Assembly: GCF_003122325.1 (NCBI RefSeq)
Contig: NZ_QFBC01000021.1
Span: 27,017 to 91,016 of the forward strand
Source: Rhizobium album
GTDB lineage: Bacteria; Pseudomonadota; Alphaproteobacteria; Rhizobiales; Rhizobiaceae
Direction of reading: 5' to 3'
Length of the DNA: 64,000 bases
Shown: positions 41,932 to 53,152 of the stretch, piece by piece
Layout: each line of letters opens with the position of its first letter
Position numbering within the stretch: position 1 is the first letter of the stretch
Notes under the pieces: model-generated
Database searches by the model: none
Seen by the model: only the letters and a program-made list of their open reading frames with translations
What the model was told of the DNA's origin: nothing
Position numbers and translations under genes: made by a program

Positions 41932-42753
41932 GTGGAGAACAGAAGAAACTTCTTCCATCTGCACCTTATTTCTGACTCAACCGGCGAGACTCTCATCTCC
42001 GCCGGCCGGGCAGCCTCGGCTCAGTTCAAGCTGCACAATCCGGTGGAACACGTCTATCCGCTGATCCGCAATCGCAAACAACTGCTGCCGGTACTGCAGG
42101 CAATCGACAAGGAACCCGGCATCGTTCTTTATACGGTGGTCGACCAGGAACTGGCTGCCCTCGTGAAAGAACGCTGCGAAGAGATCGAAGTTCCCTCCGT
42201 CAATGTGCTGGAACCGGTGATGAATACGTTTCAGGCCTATCTCGGCGCGCCGTCGCGCCGCCGGGTCGGTGCGCAGCATCGCATGAATGCCGATTATTTC
42301 GCCCGCATCGAGGCTTTGAACTTCACCATGGACCACGACGACGGCCAGGCGCCGGATGGTTATGAGGAAGCCGATGTGGTGCTGGTCGGCATCAGCCGTA
42401 CCTCGAAGACGCCGACGAGCATCTATCTCGCCAATCGCGGCATCAAGACCGCCAATGTCCCGATCGTCAATGGCGTCGCCTTGCCGGAAAGTCTGTTGGG
42501 TGCCACGAAGCCGCTGATCGTCTGCCTGATCGCCACGTCCGACCGGATCTCGCAGGTGCGTGAAAACCGCATCCTCGGGACCACGTCCGATTTCAACAAT
42601 GGCCATTACACCGACCGGGCGACGATTTCGGAGGAACTGAAATACGCCCGTTCCTTATGCGCCCGTCACAACTGGCCGATTATCGACGTGACGCGCCGTT
42701 CGATCGAAGAAACCGCGGCCGCCATCGTTGCCTTGCGGCCAAAGCTGCGCTAA
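41932..42753 (+). CDS. ppsR: PEP synthase / PPDK regulatory protein (kinase-pyrophosphorylase)
   Basis: A 273-residue DUF299 enzyme that both phosphorylates and dephosphorylates a threonine on PEP synthase or pyruvate phosphate dikinase. [14 protein letters not shown] opens the protein, and [18 protein letters not shown] is the P-loop-like nucleotide site. Rhizobia use PPDK, so that is the likely target. Translation starts at GTG 41932 after GGGGGTGGAG, giving the standard family length. It heads a tight plus-strand cluster that begins at the origin. Confidence 0.93.
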   Translation: MENRRNFFHLHLISDSTGETLISAGRAASAQFKLHNPVEHVYPLIRNRKQLLPVLQAIDKEPGIVLYTVVDQELAALVKERCEEIEVPSVNVLEPVMNTFQAYLGAPSRRRVGAQHRMNADYFARIEALNFTMDHDDGQAPDGYEEADVVLVGISRTSKTPTSIYLANRGIKTANVPIVNGVALPESLLGATKPLIVCLIATSDRISQVRENRILGTTSDFNNGHYTDRATISEELKYARSLCARHNWPIIDVTRRSIEETAAAIVALRPKLR

Positions 42754-42779
42754 TCGCGGCTCTGTCCATCTGGAGGATC

Positions 42780-43385
42780 ATGCCGATGCCGCTTCCCCTG
42801 ATCCTGGCGTCCTCAAGCCCGTTCCGGCGCGGCTTGATGGAAAATGCCGGGCTGCGCTTCGAAGCCGTCGCCGCCGAAATAGACGAGAGGGCGATCGAGG
42901 CGCCGCTGGAACAAAAGGGCGCGACACCGGATCAGGTGGCGCTGGTGCTGGCGGAAGCCAAGGCGCTGGATGTCAGCCGTCGTTTTCCGGGCGCTGTCGT
43001 TCTGGGGTCCGATCAGACCATGTCGCTTGGCGCGCGCGTCTATCACAAGCCGAAGGACCGGCGGGAAGCCGCAGAAAATCTCCTGTCGCTGGCGGGCAGG
43101 ACCCATCAACTGAACAGCGCAATCGTGCTTGCCCGCGACAATGAAATCCTGGTCAGGGAGGTTGCGCATGCCAGGCTGACCATGCGCGCTTTCAACGCGG
43201 AATTTGTCGAGACCTATCTCGACCGGGTGGGAGAAACAATTTTCAGGAGCGTCGGCGGCTATCAGTTGGAAGGCGAGGGAATCCAGCTTTTCTCCGCCAT
43301 AGACGGCGACTATTTTACCATTGTCGGCATGCCGATGCTGCCCCTGCTCGAGCATCTGCGCAATCTTGGTGTTATCGATGCATGA
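42780..43385 (+). CDS. maf: Maf-family nucleotide pyrophosphatase
   Basis: A 201-residue ITPase-fold protein. [19 protein letters not shown] is the N-terminal Maf signature; [24 protein letters not shown] and [28 protein letters not shown] are the other two. Members hydrolyse modified nucleoside triphosphates and were linked to septum control. GGAGG lies 4 bases from ATG 42780 and 10 bases from the in-frame ATG 42786, so either may be used. It overlaps aroE by 8 bases. Confidence 0.93.
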   Translation: MPMPLPLILASSSPFRRGLMENAGLRFEAVAAEIDERAIEAPLEQKGATPDQVALVLAEAKALDVSRRFPGAVVLGSDQTMSLGARVYHKPKDRREAAENLLSLAGRTHQLNSAIVLARDNEILVREVAHARLTMRAFNAEFVETYLDRVGETIFRSVGGYQLEGEGIQLFSAIDGDYFTIVGMPMLPLLEHLRNLGVIDA

Positions 43386-44238
43386 TTCACGTGAAACAAT
43401 TGCCGGCAATGCCTTTGTCGTCGGCCACCCGATCAAACATTCGCGATCGCCGCTGATCCATAATTTTTGGCTAAAGCAGTTCGGATTGCCGGGCGCCTAT
43501 CGTGCCGTCGATGTCGCGCCGGAAAATTTCGAAAGTTTTCTTGCGGGGGTGAAAGACGGTTCGTCCGATTTTCGCGGCGGCAATGTCACCATCCCGCACA
43601 AGGAAGCCGCCTACAAACTGGCGGACCGGCCGGATGCGCTCGCGGAAGAACTCGGCGCTGCCAATACGCTGTGGCGGCAGGATGGGCTGATTTTTGCCAC
43701 CAATACCGACGGTTACGGTTTTGCCGCCAATCTGGATGAACGCCAGCCCGGATGGGATGGGCACAAGAAGGCCGTGATCTTCGGTGCCGGCGGTGCGGCG
43801 CGGGCGGTGATCCAGGCGGTAAGGGATCGGGGATTTTCTGAGGTGCATGTGGTCAACCGCACCCTGGCCCGTGCCCGGGAACTCGCTGATCGTTTCGGCC
43901 CGAAGGTACACGCCCATCCGCAGGAAGCGCTGGGCGAAGTGCTGCAAGACTGCGGCCTGTTCGTCAACACGACATCGCTGGGTATGGATGGCGAGCAGGC
44001 TGTGACCATCGACTTTTCGCCGCTTTCGTCCGGTGCGGTGGTGACCGACATTGTTTATGTGCCGTTGCGCACGCCTTTCCTGCAGCAGGCGGAGCAGCAG
44101 GGTTTCGCCACCGTCGATGGCCTGGGCATGTTGTTGCATCAGGCAGTACCGGGATTTGAAAAATGGTTCGGCAGGCGGCCGGTGGTGGAAGAGGCGGTGC
44201 GTTCGCTCATCATCGCGGACATGGCGGCACACGCATGA
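43378..44238 (+). CDS. aroE: Shikimate dehydrogenase
   Basis: A 286-residue NADPH enzyme reducing 3-dehydroshikimate. [19 protein letters not shown] binds shikimate, [13 protein letters not shown] carries the catalytic lysine, and [11 protein letters not shown] with NRTLARA is the NADP site. Codons 3-8 lie within a parS-like sequence, which constrains the N-terminus. It overlaps maf upstream and coaE downstream (ATGA). Confidence 0.96.
   Translation: MHDSRETIAGNAFVVGHPIKHSRSPLIHNFWLKQFGLPGAYRAVDVAPENFESFLAGVKDGSSDFRGGNVTIPHKEAAYKLADRPDALAEELGAANTLWRQDGLIFATNTDGYGFAANLDERQPGWDGHKKAVIFGAGGAARAVIQAVRDRGFSEVHVVNRTLARARELADRFGPKVHAHPQEALGEVLQDCGLFVNTTSLGMDGEQAVTIDFSPLSSGAVVTDIVYVPLRTPFLQQAEQQGFATVDGLGMLLHQAVPGFEKWFGRRPVVEEAVRSLIIADMAAHA
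43383..43398. promoter_or_regulatory. parS: parS site with one mismatch at the maf/aroE junction
   Basis: TGATTCACGTGAAACA differs from the consensus at position 3. It starts on the maf stop codon and runs into aroE, about 1.5 kb to the right of the putative oriC. Confidence 0.85.
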
Positions 44239-44834
44239 TCCTCATCGGTCTCACCGGTTCGATCGGCACGGGCAAGTCGACGACGGCTGCGATGTTTGCG
44301 GCCGAGGGCATTCCGGTCAATGATGCCGACAAGGTCGTACACGATCTCTATCGCGGCGAAGCCGCCGCACCGATCGAGCAGGCCTTTCCCGGCGTCGTCG
44401 AAAACGGCGTCGTGAACCGCGAAAAATTATCCGGGCAACTGTCGGGGAATCCGGATAAATTCCGGCAGTTGGAGGCCATCGTGCATCCACTGGTGCGGCA
44501 AAAGGAAAAAGCGTTCATCGAGAGCAGCACGTCGGCCGGCGCCGACATGGTCGTGCTCGATATACCGCTGCTGTTCGAAACCGGCGGAGAAAATCGCGTC
44601 GATGTCGTCGTCGTTGTTACCTGCGATCCGGAGATCCAGCGCCGGCGGGTGTTGGCGCGACCGGGCATGACGGAAGAAAAATTTGCGATGATCCTGTCTC
44701 GCCAGATGCCGGATGGTGAAAAACGCCAACGGGCCGATTATCTGATCGATACCGGCAACGGCATGGATACCGCCCGCCGGCAGGTGCTGGATGTCATCGC
44801 AGCGTTGCGGGCCGACAAGACAAGAGAGAGCTGA
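44235..44834 (+). CDS. coaE: Dephospho-CoA kinase
   Basis: A 199-residue P-loop kinase for the last step of coenzyme A synthesis. The Walker A motif GSIGTGKST is at residues 8-16, and [10 protein letters not shown] and [15 protein letters not shown] are family blocks. Its ATG overlaps the aroE stop (ATGA) and it ends one base before the dnaQ start codon. Confidence 0.95.
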   Translation: MILIGLTGSIGTGKSTTAAMFAAEGIPVNDADKVVHDLYRGEAAAPIEQAFPGVVENGVVNREKLSGQLSGNPDKFRQLEAIVHPLVRQKEKAFIESSTSAGADMVVLDIPLLFETGGENRVDVVVVVTCDPEIQRRRVLARPGMTEEKFAMILSRQMPDGEKRQRADYLIDTGNGMDTARRQVLDVIAALRADKTRES

Positions 44835-44835
44835 G

Positions 44836-45540
44836 ATGCGCGAGATCATTTTCGATACGGAAACCACCGGCCTCGACAACAAGACGGACCGGATCATCGA
44901 AATCGGCGGCATCGAGCTCTTCAATCATTTTCCGACTGGCAACACGCTGCATCTGTATATCAATCCGGGCAACACCAAGGTGCATCCGGATGCGTTGGCG
45001 ATCCATGGCATCACCGATGAATTCCTCAAGGACAAGCCTGTCTTTGCCGATGTCGCGGAAAAAATCGTGTCGTTCTTCCAGGGCGCGAAATGGATCGCCC
45101 ACAACGCCAATTTCGACATGGGTTTCATCAATGCGGAGCTCGGGCGCCTTGGCATGCCGGCCGTTCTGCCGGACCAGGTGATCGATACGCTGGCGCTGGC
45201 ACGCCGCAAAAATCCGATGGGCCCGAATTCGCTCGATGCACTCTGCCGCCGGTATGGCATCGACAACTCCCACCGCACCAAGCACGGCGCACTGCTCGAC
45301 TCCGAACTTTTGGCGGAAGTCTATATCGAGATGATCGGTGGCCGTCAGGCGGCCCTTGGTCTCAGCCAGACCGGGTCGTCGTCCAGAACCACTGCGGGGC
45401 AGGACGACGACGTCATTGCCGGTGTTCGCCGGCGCCCGCATGCGTTGCCGCCCCGTATCAGTGTCGAGGAAAAAACGGCGCATGATGCGCTGGTCGCAAG
45501 CCTCGGGGCCAAGGGCCTCTGGCAGCGATACGACGCCTGA
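44836..45540 (+). CDS. dnaQ: DNA polymerase III epsilon subunit (proofreading exonuclease)
   Basis: A 234-residue DEDDh exonuclease. ExoI is FDTETTG with D7 and E9, ExoII is HNANFDMGFINAEL, and ExoIII is HGALLDSELLAEVY. A short C-terminal region provides the polymerase-alpha contact. It closes the ppsR-maf-aroE-coaE-dnaQ cluster, a layout shared with Caulobacter. It converges on secB. Confidence 0.97.
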   Translation: MREIIFDTETTGLDNKTDRIIEIGGIELFNHFPTGNTLHLYINPGNTKVHPDALAIHGITDEFLKDKPVFADVAEKIVSFFQGAKWIAHNANFDMGFINAELGRLGMPAVLPDQVIDTLALARRKNPMGPNSLDALCRRYGIDNSHRTKHGALLDSELLAEVYIEMIGGRQAALGLSQTGSSSRTTAGQDDDVIAGVRRRPHALPPRISVEEKTAHDALVASLGAKGLWQRYDA

Positions 45541-45565
45541 AGCAACGGCCCGGCCGCAAGGACAA

Positions 45566-45594
45566 AATAAAACGCCCGGACAATATCCGGGCGT
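45566..45594 (-). terminator. Terminator of secB
   Basis: ACGCCCGGA / TCCGGGCGT is a perfect 9-bp stem with a 5-base loop. On the minus strand it is followed by TTTTATTTTG. It may also end the dnaQ transcript from the other side. Confidence 0.75.
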
Positions 45595-45621
45595 CAAAAG
45601 ATCGGAAAGTTTTCAGGTCGT

Positions 45622-46086
45622 TCAGTTCGGAACGGCTGAAACCTTGGCGCGGGCCTGTTCTTCGGCCATGCGCTGCGTGAACATCTGCGCAAAATCGATC
45701 GGGTCGATCATCAGCGGCGGGAAGCCGCCGTTGCGGGTTGCGTCGGCAACGATCTGGCGTGCGAAGGGGAACAGGAGGCGCGGGCACTCGATGAAGAGAA
45801 CTGGCAGCATGTGTTCCTGCGGGAAACCGGTGATGCGGAAGACGCCGCCATAGATCAGTTCGCAGTTGAACAGAACCTTGTCGCCATCCTTGGCTTCGGC
45901 ATTCAGCGACAGCACAACGTCGAAATCCGAATCCGACAGCGGATTGGCGTTGACGTTGACATTGATGTTGATGTCCGGTGCCTGGTCGCGGGACTGCAAG
46001 GACCGCGGCGCGCCGGGGTTTTCGAAGGAAAGATCCTTGATGTATTGAGCCAGAATATTGAGGCTCGGGCTTTGCTCATTGGCCAT
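45622..46086 (-). CDS. secB: Protein-export chaperone SecB
   Basis: A 154-residue tetrameric cytosolic chaperone that keeps preproteins unfolded and hands them to Sec[20 protein letters not shown] is the SecB N-terminal signature, and [31 protein letters not shown] is the conserved C-terminal segment. ATG 46086 fits the family length; an upstream in-frame extension of 12 codons is not conserved. Confidence 0.97.
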   Translation of the reverse strand: MANEQSPSLNILAQYIKDLSFENPGAPRSLQSRDQAPDININVNVNANPLSDSDFDVVLSLNAEAKDGDKVLFNCELIYGGVFRITGFPQEHMLPVLFIECPRLLFPFARQIVADATRNGGFPPLMIDPIDFAQMFTQRMAEEQARAKVSAVPN

Positions 46087-46190
46087 AGGCTGTTCCTTGC
46101 GGCGTTCTAGGGGTGAAGCCATCTACCATTTCGCATTTCGGCTTACAACCCTTGCCGCTTCCGGCTCGGTTTTCCCGCAAGCGTCATCTT

Positions 46191-46712
46191 TCAGTCACCG
46201 ATGCGCGGCTTGTCCGACCAGGGGGAGTTGGGATCGGGCCCGCGGCTGAAATCATCGTCGTCGAGGTCGACCACCGGGCCGCCGTTCCGGCTGTTGCGTG
46301 GACCGCCGGGTTGGCCGCCGGGATAACCGGATGCATAAAAATTCTTCGAACCCATCACGACGATACGCGGGCTCAGCAGTTTCCAGGCGAGATCGCGCAC
46401 CGGCGGAATGAACAACAACAGGCCGATGATGTCGGTGATGAAGCCCGGCAGCAGCAGCAGGAAGCCGGCGATCACGATCATCGCCGCGTGCACGAGTTCG
46501 CGGCTCGGAACGCCGCCGTCGCGACTTTCGGCGGAAATCCTGCGGAGAATGCCGAGACCCTGCTGCCGCAGCAGGAAAATTCCCAGCATCGACGTGGCGA
46601 TCACCAGCCCCAGCGTCGCCAGCACACCGATCTCCTGACCGACCAGAATGAAACCGGCGATTTCCGCAAACGGCAGCAGCAGGAAGATCGCGGGCAGGAA
46701 AGAAAATCGCAT
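46191..46712 (-). CDS. fxsA: FxsA-family membrane protein
   Basis: A 173-residue inner-membrane protein with about four hydrophobic segments in the first 120 residues. Characteristic blocks are LLLPFAEIAGFILVGQEIG and LLLLPGFITDIIGLLLFIPPVR. The C-terminal tail is hydrophilic, Gly/Pro/Asn-rich and probably disordered. In E. coli FxsA reduces exclusion of phage T7 by F plasmid; its general role is unknown. It follows secB upstream on the same strand. Confidence 0.88.
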   Translation of the reverse strand: MRFSFLPAIFLLLPFAEIAGFILVGQEIGVLATLGLVIATSMLGIFLLRQQGLGILRRISAESRDGGVPSRELVHAAMIVIAGFLLLLPGFITDIIGLLLFIPPVRDLAWKLLSPRIVVMGSKNFYASGYPGGQPGGPRNSRNGGPVVDLDDDDFSRGPDPNSPWSDKPRIGD

Positions 46713-46864
46713 TTCGTTGTTCCGTGCGAGAGTTTGAGGATCGTTTAACCGTATAACGCTTAAGACGTCGGGACCAAAGATGTGCTTTGGCTATTTGAAT
46801 GATCGGCCCATGCAGACTATATGGGTTGGAAGACGACAAATTTTAACAGCGGTTCTGGAACGAT

Positions 46865-47566
46865 ATGGGCTCTAGCGATTTCGTGACACTCTTTTTTCTG
46901 GTAGCGGCGGTCCTGATATTCCTGCAGCTTCGCAGCGTGCTCGGCCGGCGAACCGGAAACGAGAAACCGCCGTTCGATCCCTATTCGGCGCGTGATCTGT
47001 CGAAGGGACCGGAATCGGCTGAAAACGGCAAGGTGGTGACCCTGCCGCGTCGCGATGCCGCCGAAGGCGACGATCGTTTTGCCGCCATCGACGCCTTTGC
47101 CAAGCCTGACACCGATCTCAATCGCGGCCTGCGCGAAATCCTCAAGGCGGATCCCACCTTCAACCCGAAGGAATTTCTGACCGGCGCCCGCATGGCCTAT
47201 GAGATGATCGTCATGGCGTTTGCCGACGGTGACCGCAAGACGCTGCGCAATCTCCTCTCCCGCGAGGTCTATGAAGGTTTCGATGCAGCGATCGTCGATC
47301 GCGAAAGCCGTGGCGAAGCGGTGAAATCGACCTTCGTCGGCATCGACAAGGCCGAAGTCCTGCATGCGGAAATGAAGGACAACGAGGCGCAGTTGACGCT
47401 CCGCATCGCCTCGCAGCTGATTTCGGCGACCTACGACAAGGCCGGCACGCTGATCGACGGGGATGCCGAGGCCGTTGCCGAAGTCAACGATGTCTGGACA
47501 TTTGCCCGCGACCTGCGTTCGCGTGATCCGAACTGGAAGCTGATCGCGACCGAATCGGAACAATGA
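46865..47566 (+). CDS. Tim44/TimA domain protein
   Basis: A 233-residue protein with one N-terminal membrane anchor (about residues 6-22) and a C-terminal Tim44-like domain starting near LNRGLREILKADPTFNPKEFLTGARMAYEMIV. The family has been described in alphaproteobacteria as TimA, the relative of the mitochondrial import subunit Tim44. A possible role is at the Sec translocon or in envelope protein handling; the nearby secB is suggestive only. It overlaps mltA by four bases (ATGA). Confidence 0.88.
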   Translation: MGSSDFVTLFFLVAAVLIFLQLRSVLGRRTGNEKPPFDPYSARDLSKGPESAENGKVVTLPRRDAAEGDDRFAAIDAFAKPDTDLNRGLREILKADPTFNPKEFLTGARMAYEMIVMAFADGDRKTLRNLLSREVYEGFDAAIVDRESRGEAVKSTFVGIDKAEVLHAEMKDNEAQLTLRIASQLISATYDKAGTLIDGDAEAVAEVNDVWTFARDLRSRDPNWKLIATESEQ

Positions 47567-48681
47567 GTGCCGATCCCTCAGATTTTACGCTCCAGCCCCT
47601 AAGCTTTGCAGAGCTTCCCGGCTGGAGCGAGGATGATCCGACATCCCTGCTGGCGCCCATGGGCGCCTGTCTTCGTCATGTGACCGAGATAAAACCCTAT
47701 CGCACCGGTTCGCTCGGCCTTTCGACAGCCGATCTCCTCCCCCTTCTCGAAGCCGCCGGCCATGCTTTTCCCCGCAGCGCGCAGGAGGCGCGGCGATTTT
47801 TCGAGGCGCACTGTACGCCGTTTCGCATCGCCAGGCGGGATGGCCATGCCGGTTTCGTCACCGCCTTCTACGAACCGGAAGTCGCGGTTTCGGAACGCCG
47901 GGAAGGCGAGTGGAGACATCCGTTCTATCGCCGCCCGCATGATCTTGCCGACATCGACGATAGCAACCGTCCATCAGGGCTCGACTCATCCTATGCCTTC
48001 GCGCTCGCCGGCCCCGACGGTTTTAGCGCCTATGCCGACCGGCAGGCTATCGACCGGGGACATCTTACCGGACGCGGCCTGGAGATCGCCTGGGCGAAAT
48101 CGAAGATCGACGTGTTTTTCGCCCATGTCCAGGGTGCGGCCCGGCTGCGATATGCCGACGGCAGCGTCCGGCGCATCACCTATGCCGCCAAGGCCGGCCA
48201 CCCGTTTTCCGCCATCGGCCGGCTGTTGATCGATCGCGGCGAGATCGACGCCCGTGATATCTCCATGCAGGCAATCCGCGCCTGGCTGACCGCCCATCCG
48301 GAGCAGATGGACGAGGTGATGTGGCACAATCGCTCCTACATCTTCTTTCGCGAGGCCGCAGTCGACGATCTTTCGGCGGGCCCGGTCGCTGCCGCGAAAG
48401 TGCCGCTCGTCGCCGGCCGGTCGCTGGCGGTCGATCGGCTTATCCATACGTTCGGCTTTCCCTTTTTCATCCGCTCGGAAAACCTCACCCATCTGGATGG
48501 CGGAAAGCCGTTTGCGCGGTTGATGCTGGCGCTCGATACCGGAACCGCCATCGTGGGCCCGGCGCGGGGGGATATCTTTACCGGCTCGGGTGATGCGGCC
48601 GGGGAGCTGGCGGGAACGGTGCGCAACGCCGCCGATTTTTACATCCTGGTTCCGAACGCGGCAGCGGCGAGGTTTCGCTGA
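47563..48681 (+). CDS. mltA: Membrane-bound lytic murein transglycosylase A
   Basis: A 372-residue 3D/MltA-fold enzyme that cleaves peptidoglycan glycan strands. Recognisable blocks are GHAGFVTAFYEPEVAVS, HLTGRGLEIAWAKSKIDVFFAHVQGAARLRYADG and the C-terminal LMLALDTGTAIVGPARGDIFTGSGDAAGELAG with the catalytic Asp of the 3D domain. No signal peptide or lipobox is visible at the ATG used, which is odd for a periplasmic enzyme. Overlapping starts and stops couple it to the Tim44-like gene and to smr. Confidence 0.93.
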   Translation: MSADPSDFTLQPLSFAELPGWSEDDPTSLLAPMGACLRHVTEIKPYRTGSLGLSTADLLPLLEAAGHAFPRSAQEARRFFEAHCTPFRIARRDGHAGFVTAFYEPEVAVSERREGEWRHPFYRRPHDLADIDDSNRPSGLDSSYAFALAGPDGFSAYADRQAIDRGHLTGRGLEIAWAKSKIDVFFAHVQGAARLRYADGSVRRITYAAKAGHPFSAIGRLLIDRGEIDARDISMQAIRAWLTAHPEQMDEVMWHNRSYIFFREAAVDDLSAGPVAAAKVPLVAGRSLAVDRLIHTFGFPFFIRSENLTHLDGGKPFARLMLALDTGTAIVGPARGDIFTGSGDAAGELAGTVRNAADFYILVPNAAAARFR

Positions 48682-49244
48682 TGGCGAAGGATCGCAAGCT
48701 GAACGCCGAGGAGCGCATCCTGTGGGGCAAGGTTGCCCGCTCTGCCCGCGCTTTGCCCGGCAAGCTCGAGGACCTCATGGCCTTCGAGGATCTTGAAACG
48801 CCACCGCCGCCGCAGGAAATATCCTCGAAGGAAAAACCCGGCATTGCGGCGAACAAGGCCGCCGAGACCGGCCAGGCGGAAAAGAAGCCGTCGCCGCCAC
48901 GGCACCACCCGCTGGAAAAACCGGTCAAGCGCAAGCTCGCCCGCGGTCGCCTGGCGCTCGAAGCCCGTATCGATCTTCACGGCATGGTGCAGAGCGAGGC
49001 GCATGTCATGCTGCTCGATTTCCTGATCCGCGCTCACGAACGCGGCATGCGGCACGTGCTGATCATCACCGGCAAGGGCAGCTCGATGGGCAGCGAAGGC
49101 GCGCTGAAGCGGGCCGTGCCGATGTGGTTCTCGAAGCCGGAATTCCGTTACCTGATCTCGTCGCACGAGCCGGCGGCCCAACATCACGGCGGCGAGGGCG
49201 CGCTGTATGTGCGGCTGTCCCGGCGCGGGCGGGAGGCCTTATGA
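48681..49244 (+). CDS. Smr-domain (MutS2 C-terminal-like) protein
   Basis: A 187-residue protein. The first 85 residues are charged, Pro/Lys-rich and likely disordered. The Smr domain follows, with ARIDLHGMVQSEAHVMLLDFL (LDxH motif) and VLIITGKGSS (TGxG motif). Smr domains are metal-dependent endonucleases acting on DNA or on mRNA in stalled ribosomes. The E. coli relatives SmrA/SmrB suggest ribosome rescue, but the role here is not known. Its ATG overlaps the mltA stop by one base (TGATG). Confidence 0.9.
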   Translation: MAKDRKLNAEERILWGKVARSARALPGKLEDLMAFEDLETPPPPQEISSKEKPGIAANKAAETGQAEKKPSPPRHHPLEKPVKRKLARGRLALEARIDLHGMVQSEAHVMLLDFLIRAHERGMRHVLIITGKGSSMGSEGALKRAVPMWFSKPEFRYLISSHEPAAQHHGGEGALYVRLSRRGREAL

Positions 49245-49606
49245 CTCCCTTCGGCATGGCCGTGCGCAGCCTGCGGGAACGCAAGGGTGTGTCGCAAAAG
49301 CAGATGGCTGCGGCGATCGGCGTTTCGCCCGCCTATCTTTCCGCCCTGGAACATGGCCGGCGCGGCAAGCCGAGCTTCGATTTCCTGCAGCGGGTGGCGG
49401 GTTATTTCAACATCATCTGGGACGAGGCGGAAGAACTGTTCATGCTGGCCGGCGTCTCCGATCCGCATGTCAGCCTCGATACGTCGGGCCTGCCGCCGGA
49501 ATACACCGCCTTTGCCAACCGTTTGGCGCGGGTGATTCGCCAACTTGACCCGCAGCTGATAGAACAGCTCGACATGATGGTGAAAAATGCCTCGAAGCCG
49601 TCCTAA
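49241..49606 (+). CDS. XRE-family helix-turn-helix regulator
   Basis: A 121-residue protein with an HTH_3 domain at about 6-60: LRERKGVSQKQMAAAIGVSPAYLSALEHGRRGKP. The remaining half is helical and may dimerise. It ends the Tim44-mltA-smr set with an ATGA overlap. Its targets are unknown. The gene order before gyrB seems conserved in rhizobia from memory. ATG 49256 is a possible second start. Confidence 0.88.
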   Translation: MTPFGMAVRSLRERKGVSQKQMAAAIGVSPAYLSALEHGRRGKPSFDFLQRVAGYFNIIWDEAEELFMLAGVSDPHVSLDTSGLPPEYTAFANRLARVIRQLDPQLIEQLDMMVKNASKPS

Positions 49607-49652
49607 ACCGGCCTTCATCCCCTGTTTTATGCCGGGTTCCAGCCGCGGAGAT

Positions 49653-49680
49653 TTGGAACTTGCGCCTAAAATCCCTATAT
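49653..49680 (+). promoter_or_regulatory. Putative gyrB promoter
   Basis: TTGGAA at 49653-49658 and CTATAT at 49675-49680 are separated by 16 bases. The -10 is an exact rhizobial consensus match. It lies about 75 bases upstream of the gyrB start. Confidence 0.4.
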
Positions 49681-49733
49681 TCGACAGAGGATAATAGCGT
49701 GATTCGCCTGAGAATCCTTCGCGTCTTCTCTGA

Positions 49734-52190
<2,457 letters not shown>

Positions 52191-52256
52191 TCTTTTCTGG
52201 GGATGGCGGACGCTATAGGTTGACAAAAAAGTCCGCCAAAAGATTCAAGCGCTTAG

Positions 52257-52297
52257 TGTTTCACGTGAATCATGGTTAATATGATTCACGTGAAACA
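52257..52297. promoter_or_regulatory. parS: Inverted pair of parS sites downstream of gyrB
   Basis: TGTTTCACGTGAATCA (52257-52272) and TGATTCACGTGAAACA (52282-52297) each match parS with one mismatch. They are exact reverse complements, so the segment is a 17-bp perfect inverted repeat around a 7-base spacer (52274-52280). It is about 10.5 kb to the right of the putative oriC. Confidence 0.88.
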
Positions 52298-52315
52298 AAC
52301 TCAAAAGTCCGGCTG

Positions 52316-52384
52316 CTAGAGCATTTCCAGCCGAAGCGGAATCGCTTCGGCGTCGGACAATGCGGCAAAAACAAAATACTCTAG
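52316..52384. repeat. Palindromic intergenic repeat element, copy 1
   Basis: Begins CTAGAGCATTTCCAG and ends CTCTAG. An inner stem pairs CCGAAGC with GCTTCGG around GGAATC, and GTCGGACAATGC closes an imperfect outer stem. A related sequence lies after folC. The right terminus supplies the nitroreductase stop codon. Confidence 0.6.
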
Positions 52385-52980
52385 CCGGCGAATTTCCCTT
52401 CGAAAGCCACCTCTGAAAGGGCCTTGCGCTGGCTCGGCAGTTCGCGTGCCCGCAGATCATCGGGGAGCGTTTCCTTGCCTGCCAGCCGGCCGATCGCGGC
52501 GGCGGCCTCCACGCGGTAATCTTCGGCTGGCACGTCCAGCACCGACATTGCCTTCGCCCGGTCGATACCACCCATGCCGTGCGCGTGGAGGCCAAGCTTC
52601 GTCGCCTGCAAAGCCAGCGCCATCCAGGCCGCTCCCGTATCGAAGGCATGGGTATAGGCGGCGCGCCGTTCGCCGGTGGTTGCGGAAATATTATGCGTAC
52701 GTGAAATCAGGATGACGAGGGCTGCGGCATTTTTGGCCCAGCGCTGGTTCGACTCGTCGAGAATGTCGAGCAATACCGGCCAGGCGGCGCTGTCACGCCG
52801 GGCATAGACGAAACGCCAGGGCTGGCCGTTGCCGGCCGATGGCGCCCAACGGGCAGCATCGAGGATCGTCAGCAGCGTTTTCTCGTCGATGGTTTCGCCG
52901 GTGAAGGCGCGGGGCGACCAGCGGTCGAGAAAAAGCGCATCGATGTCGTGCTCGGATTGGCGGTGGTTGCTGCTCGTCAT
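52381..52980 (-). CDS. Nitroreductase family protein
   Basis: A 199-residue FMN-dependent oxidoreductase of the NfsA/FRP fold. RWSPRAFTGETIDEKTLLTILDAARWAPSAGNGQPWRFVYA is the FMN-binding N-terminal signature, and GAAWMALALQATKLGLHAHGMGGID is the central helix region. Substrates are not predictable; nitroaromatics or quinones are usual. Its stop codon lies in the palindromic repeat, and the gene is transcribed alone. Confidence 0.88.
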   Translation of the reverse strand: MTSSNHRQSEHDIDALFLDRWSPRAFTGETIDEKTLLTILDAARWAPSAGNGQPWRFVYARRDSAAWPVLLDILDESNQRWAKNAAALVILISRTHNISATTGERRAAYTHAFDTGAAWMALALQATKLGLHAHGMGGIDRAKAMSVLDVPAEDYRVEAAAAIGRLAGKETLPDDLRARELPSQRKALSEVAFEGKFAG

Positions 52981-53152
52981 GTCGGGATCCGTTGTGGTGG
53001 GAAAACCTCTTCAAGATAGGCAGGCGCCTGTAAAGCGCAAGGCGCAGATCCGCATTCGATTGACACTGTGTCGCCGGAAAAGAACGGGTCAGCGCTGCGA
53101 AATCACGCTATGCAACGACAAAAGCAAAGGTTCCGGATTGGAGTGAAGATCG

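Noticed and set aside
43500..44200. Minus-strand frame within aroE
   Set aside because: Overlaps a complete shikimate dehydrogenase and lacks any motif.
52218..52245. TTGACA at 52220 as a promoter downstream of gyrB
   Set aside because: It lies in the loop of a gyrB-proximal hairpin, no -10 element sits at 16-18 bases, and no plus-strand gene follows.
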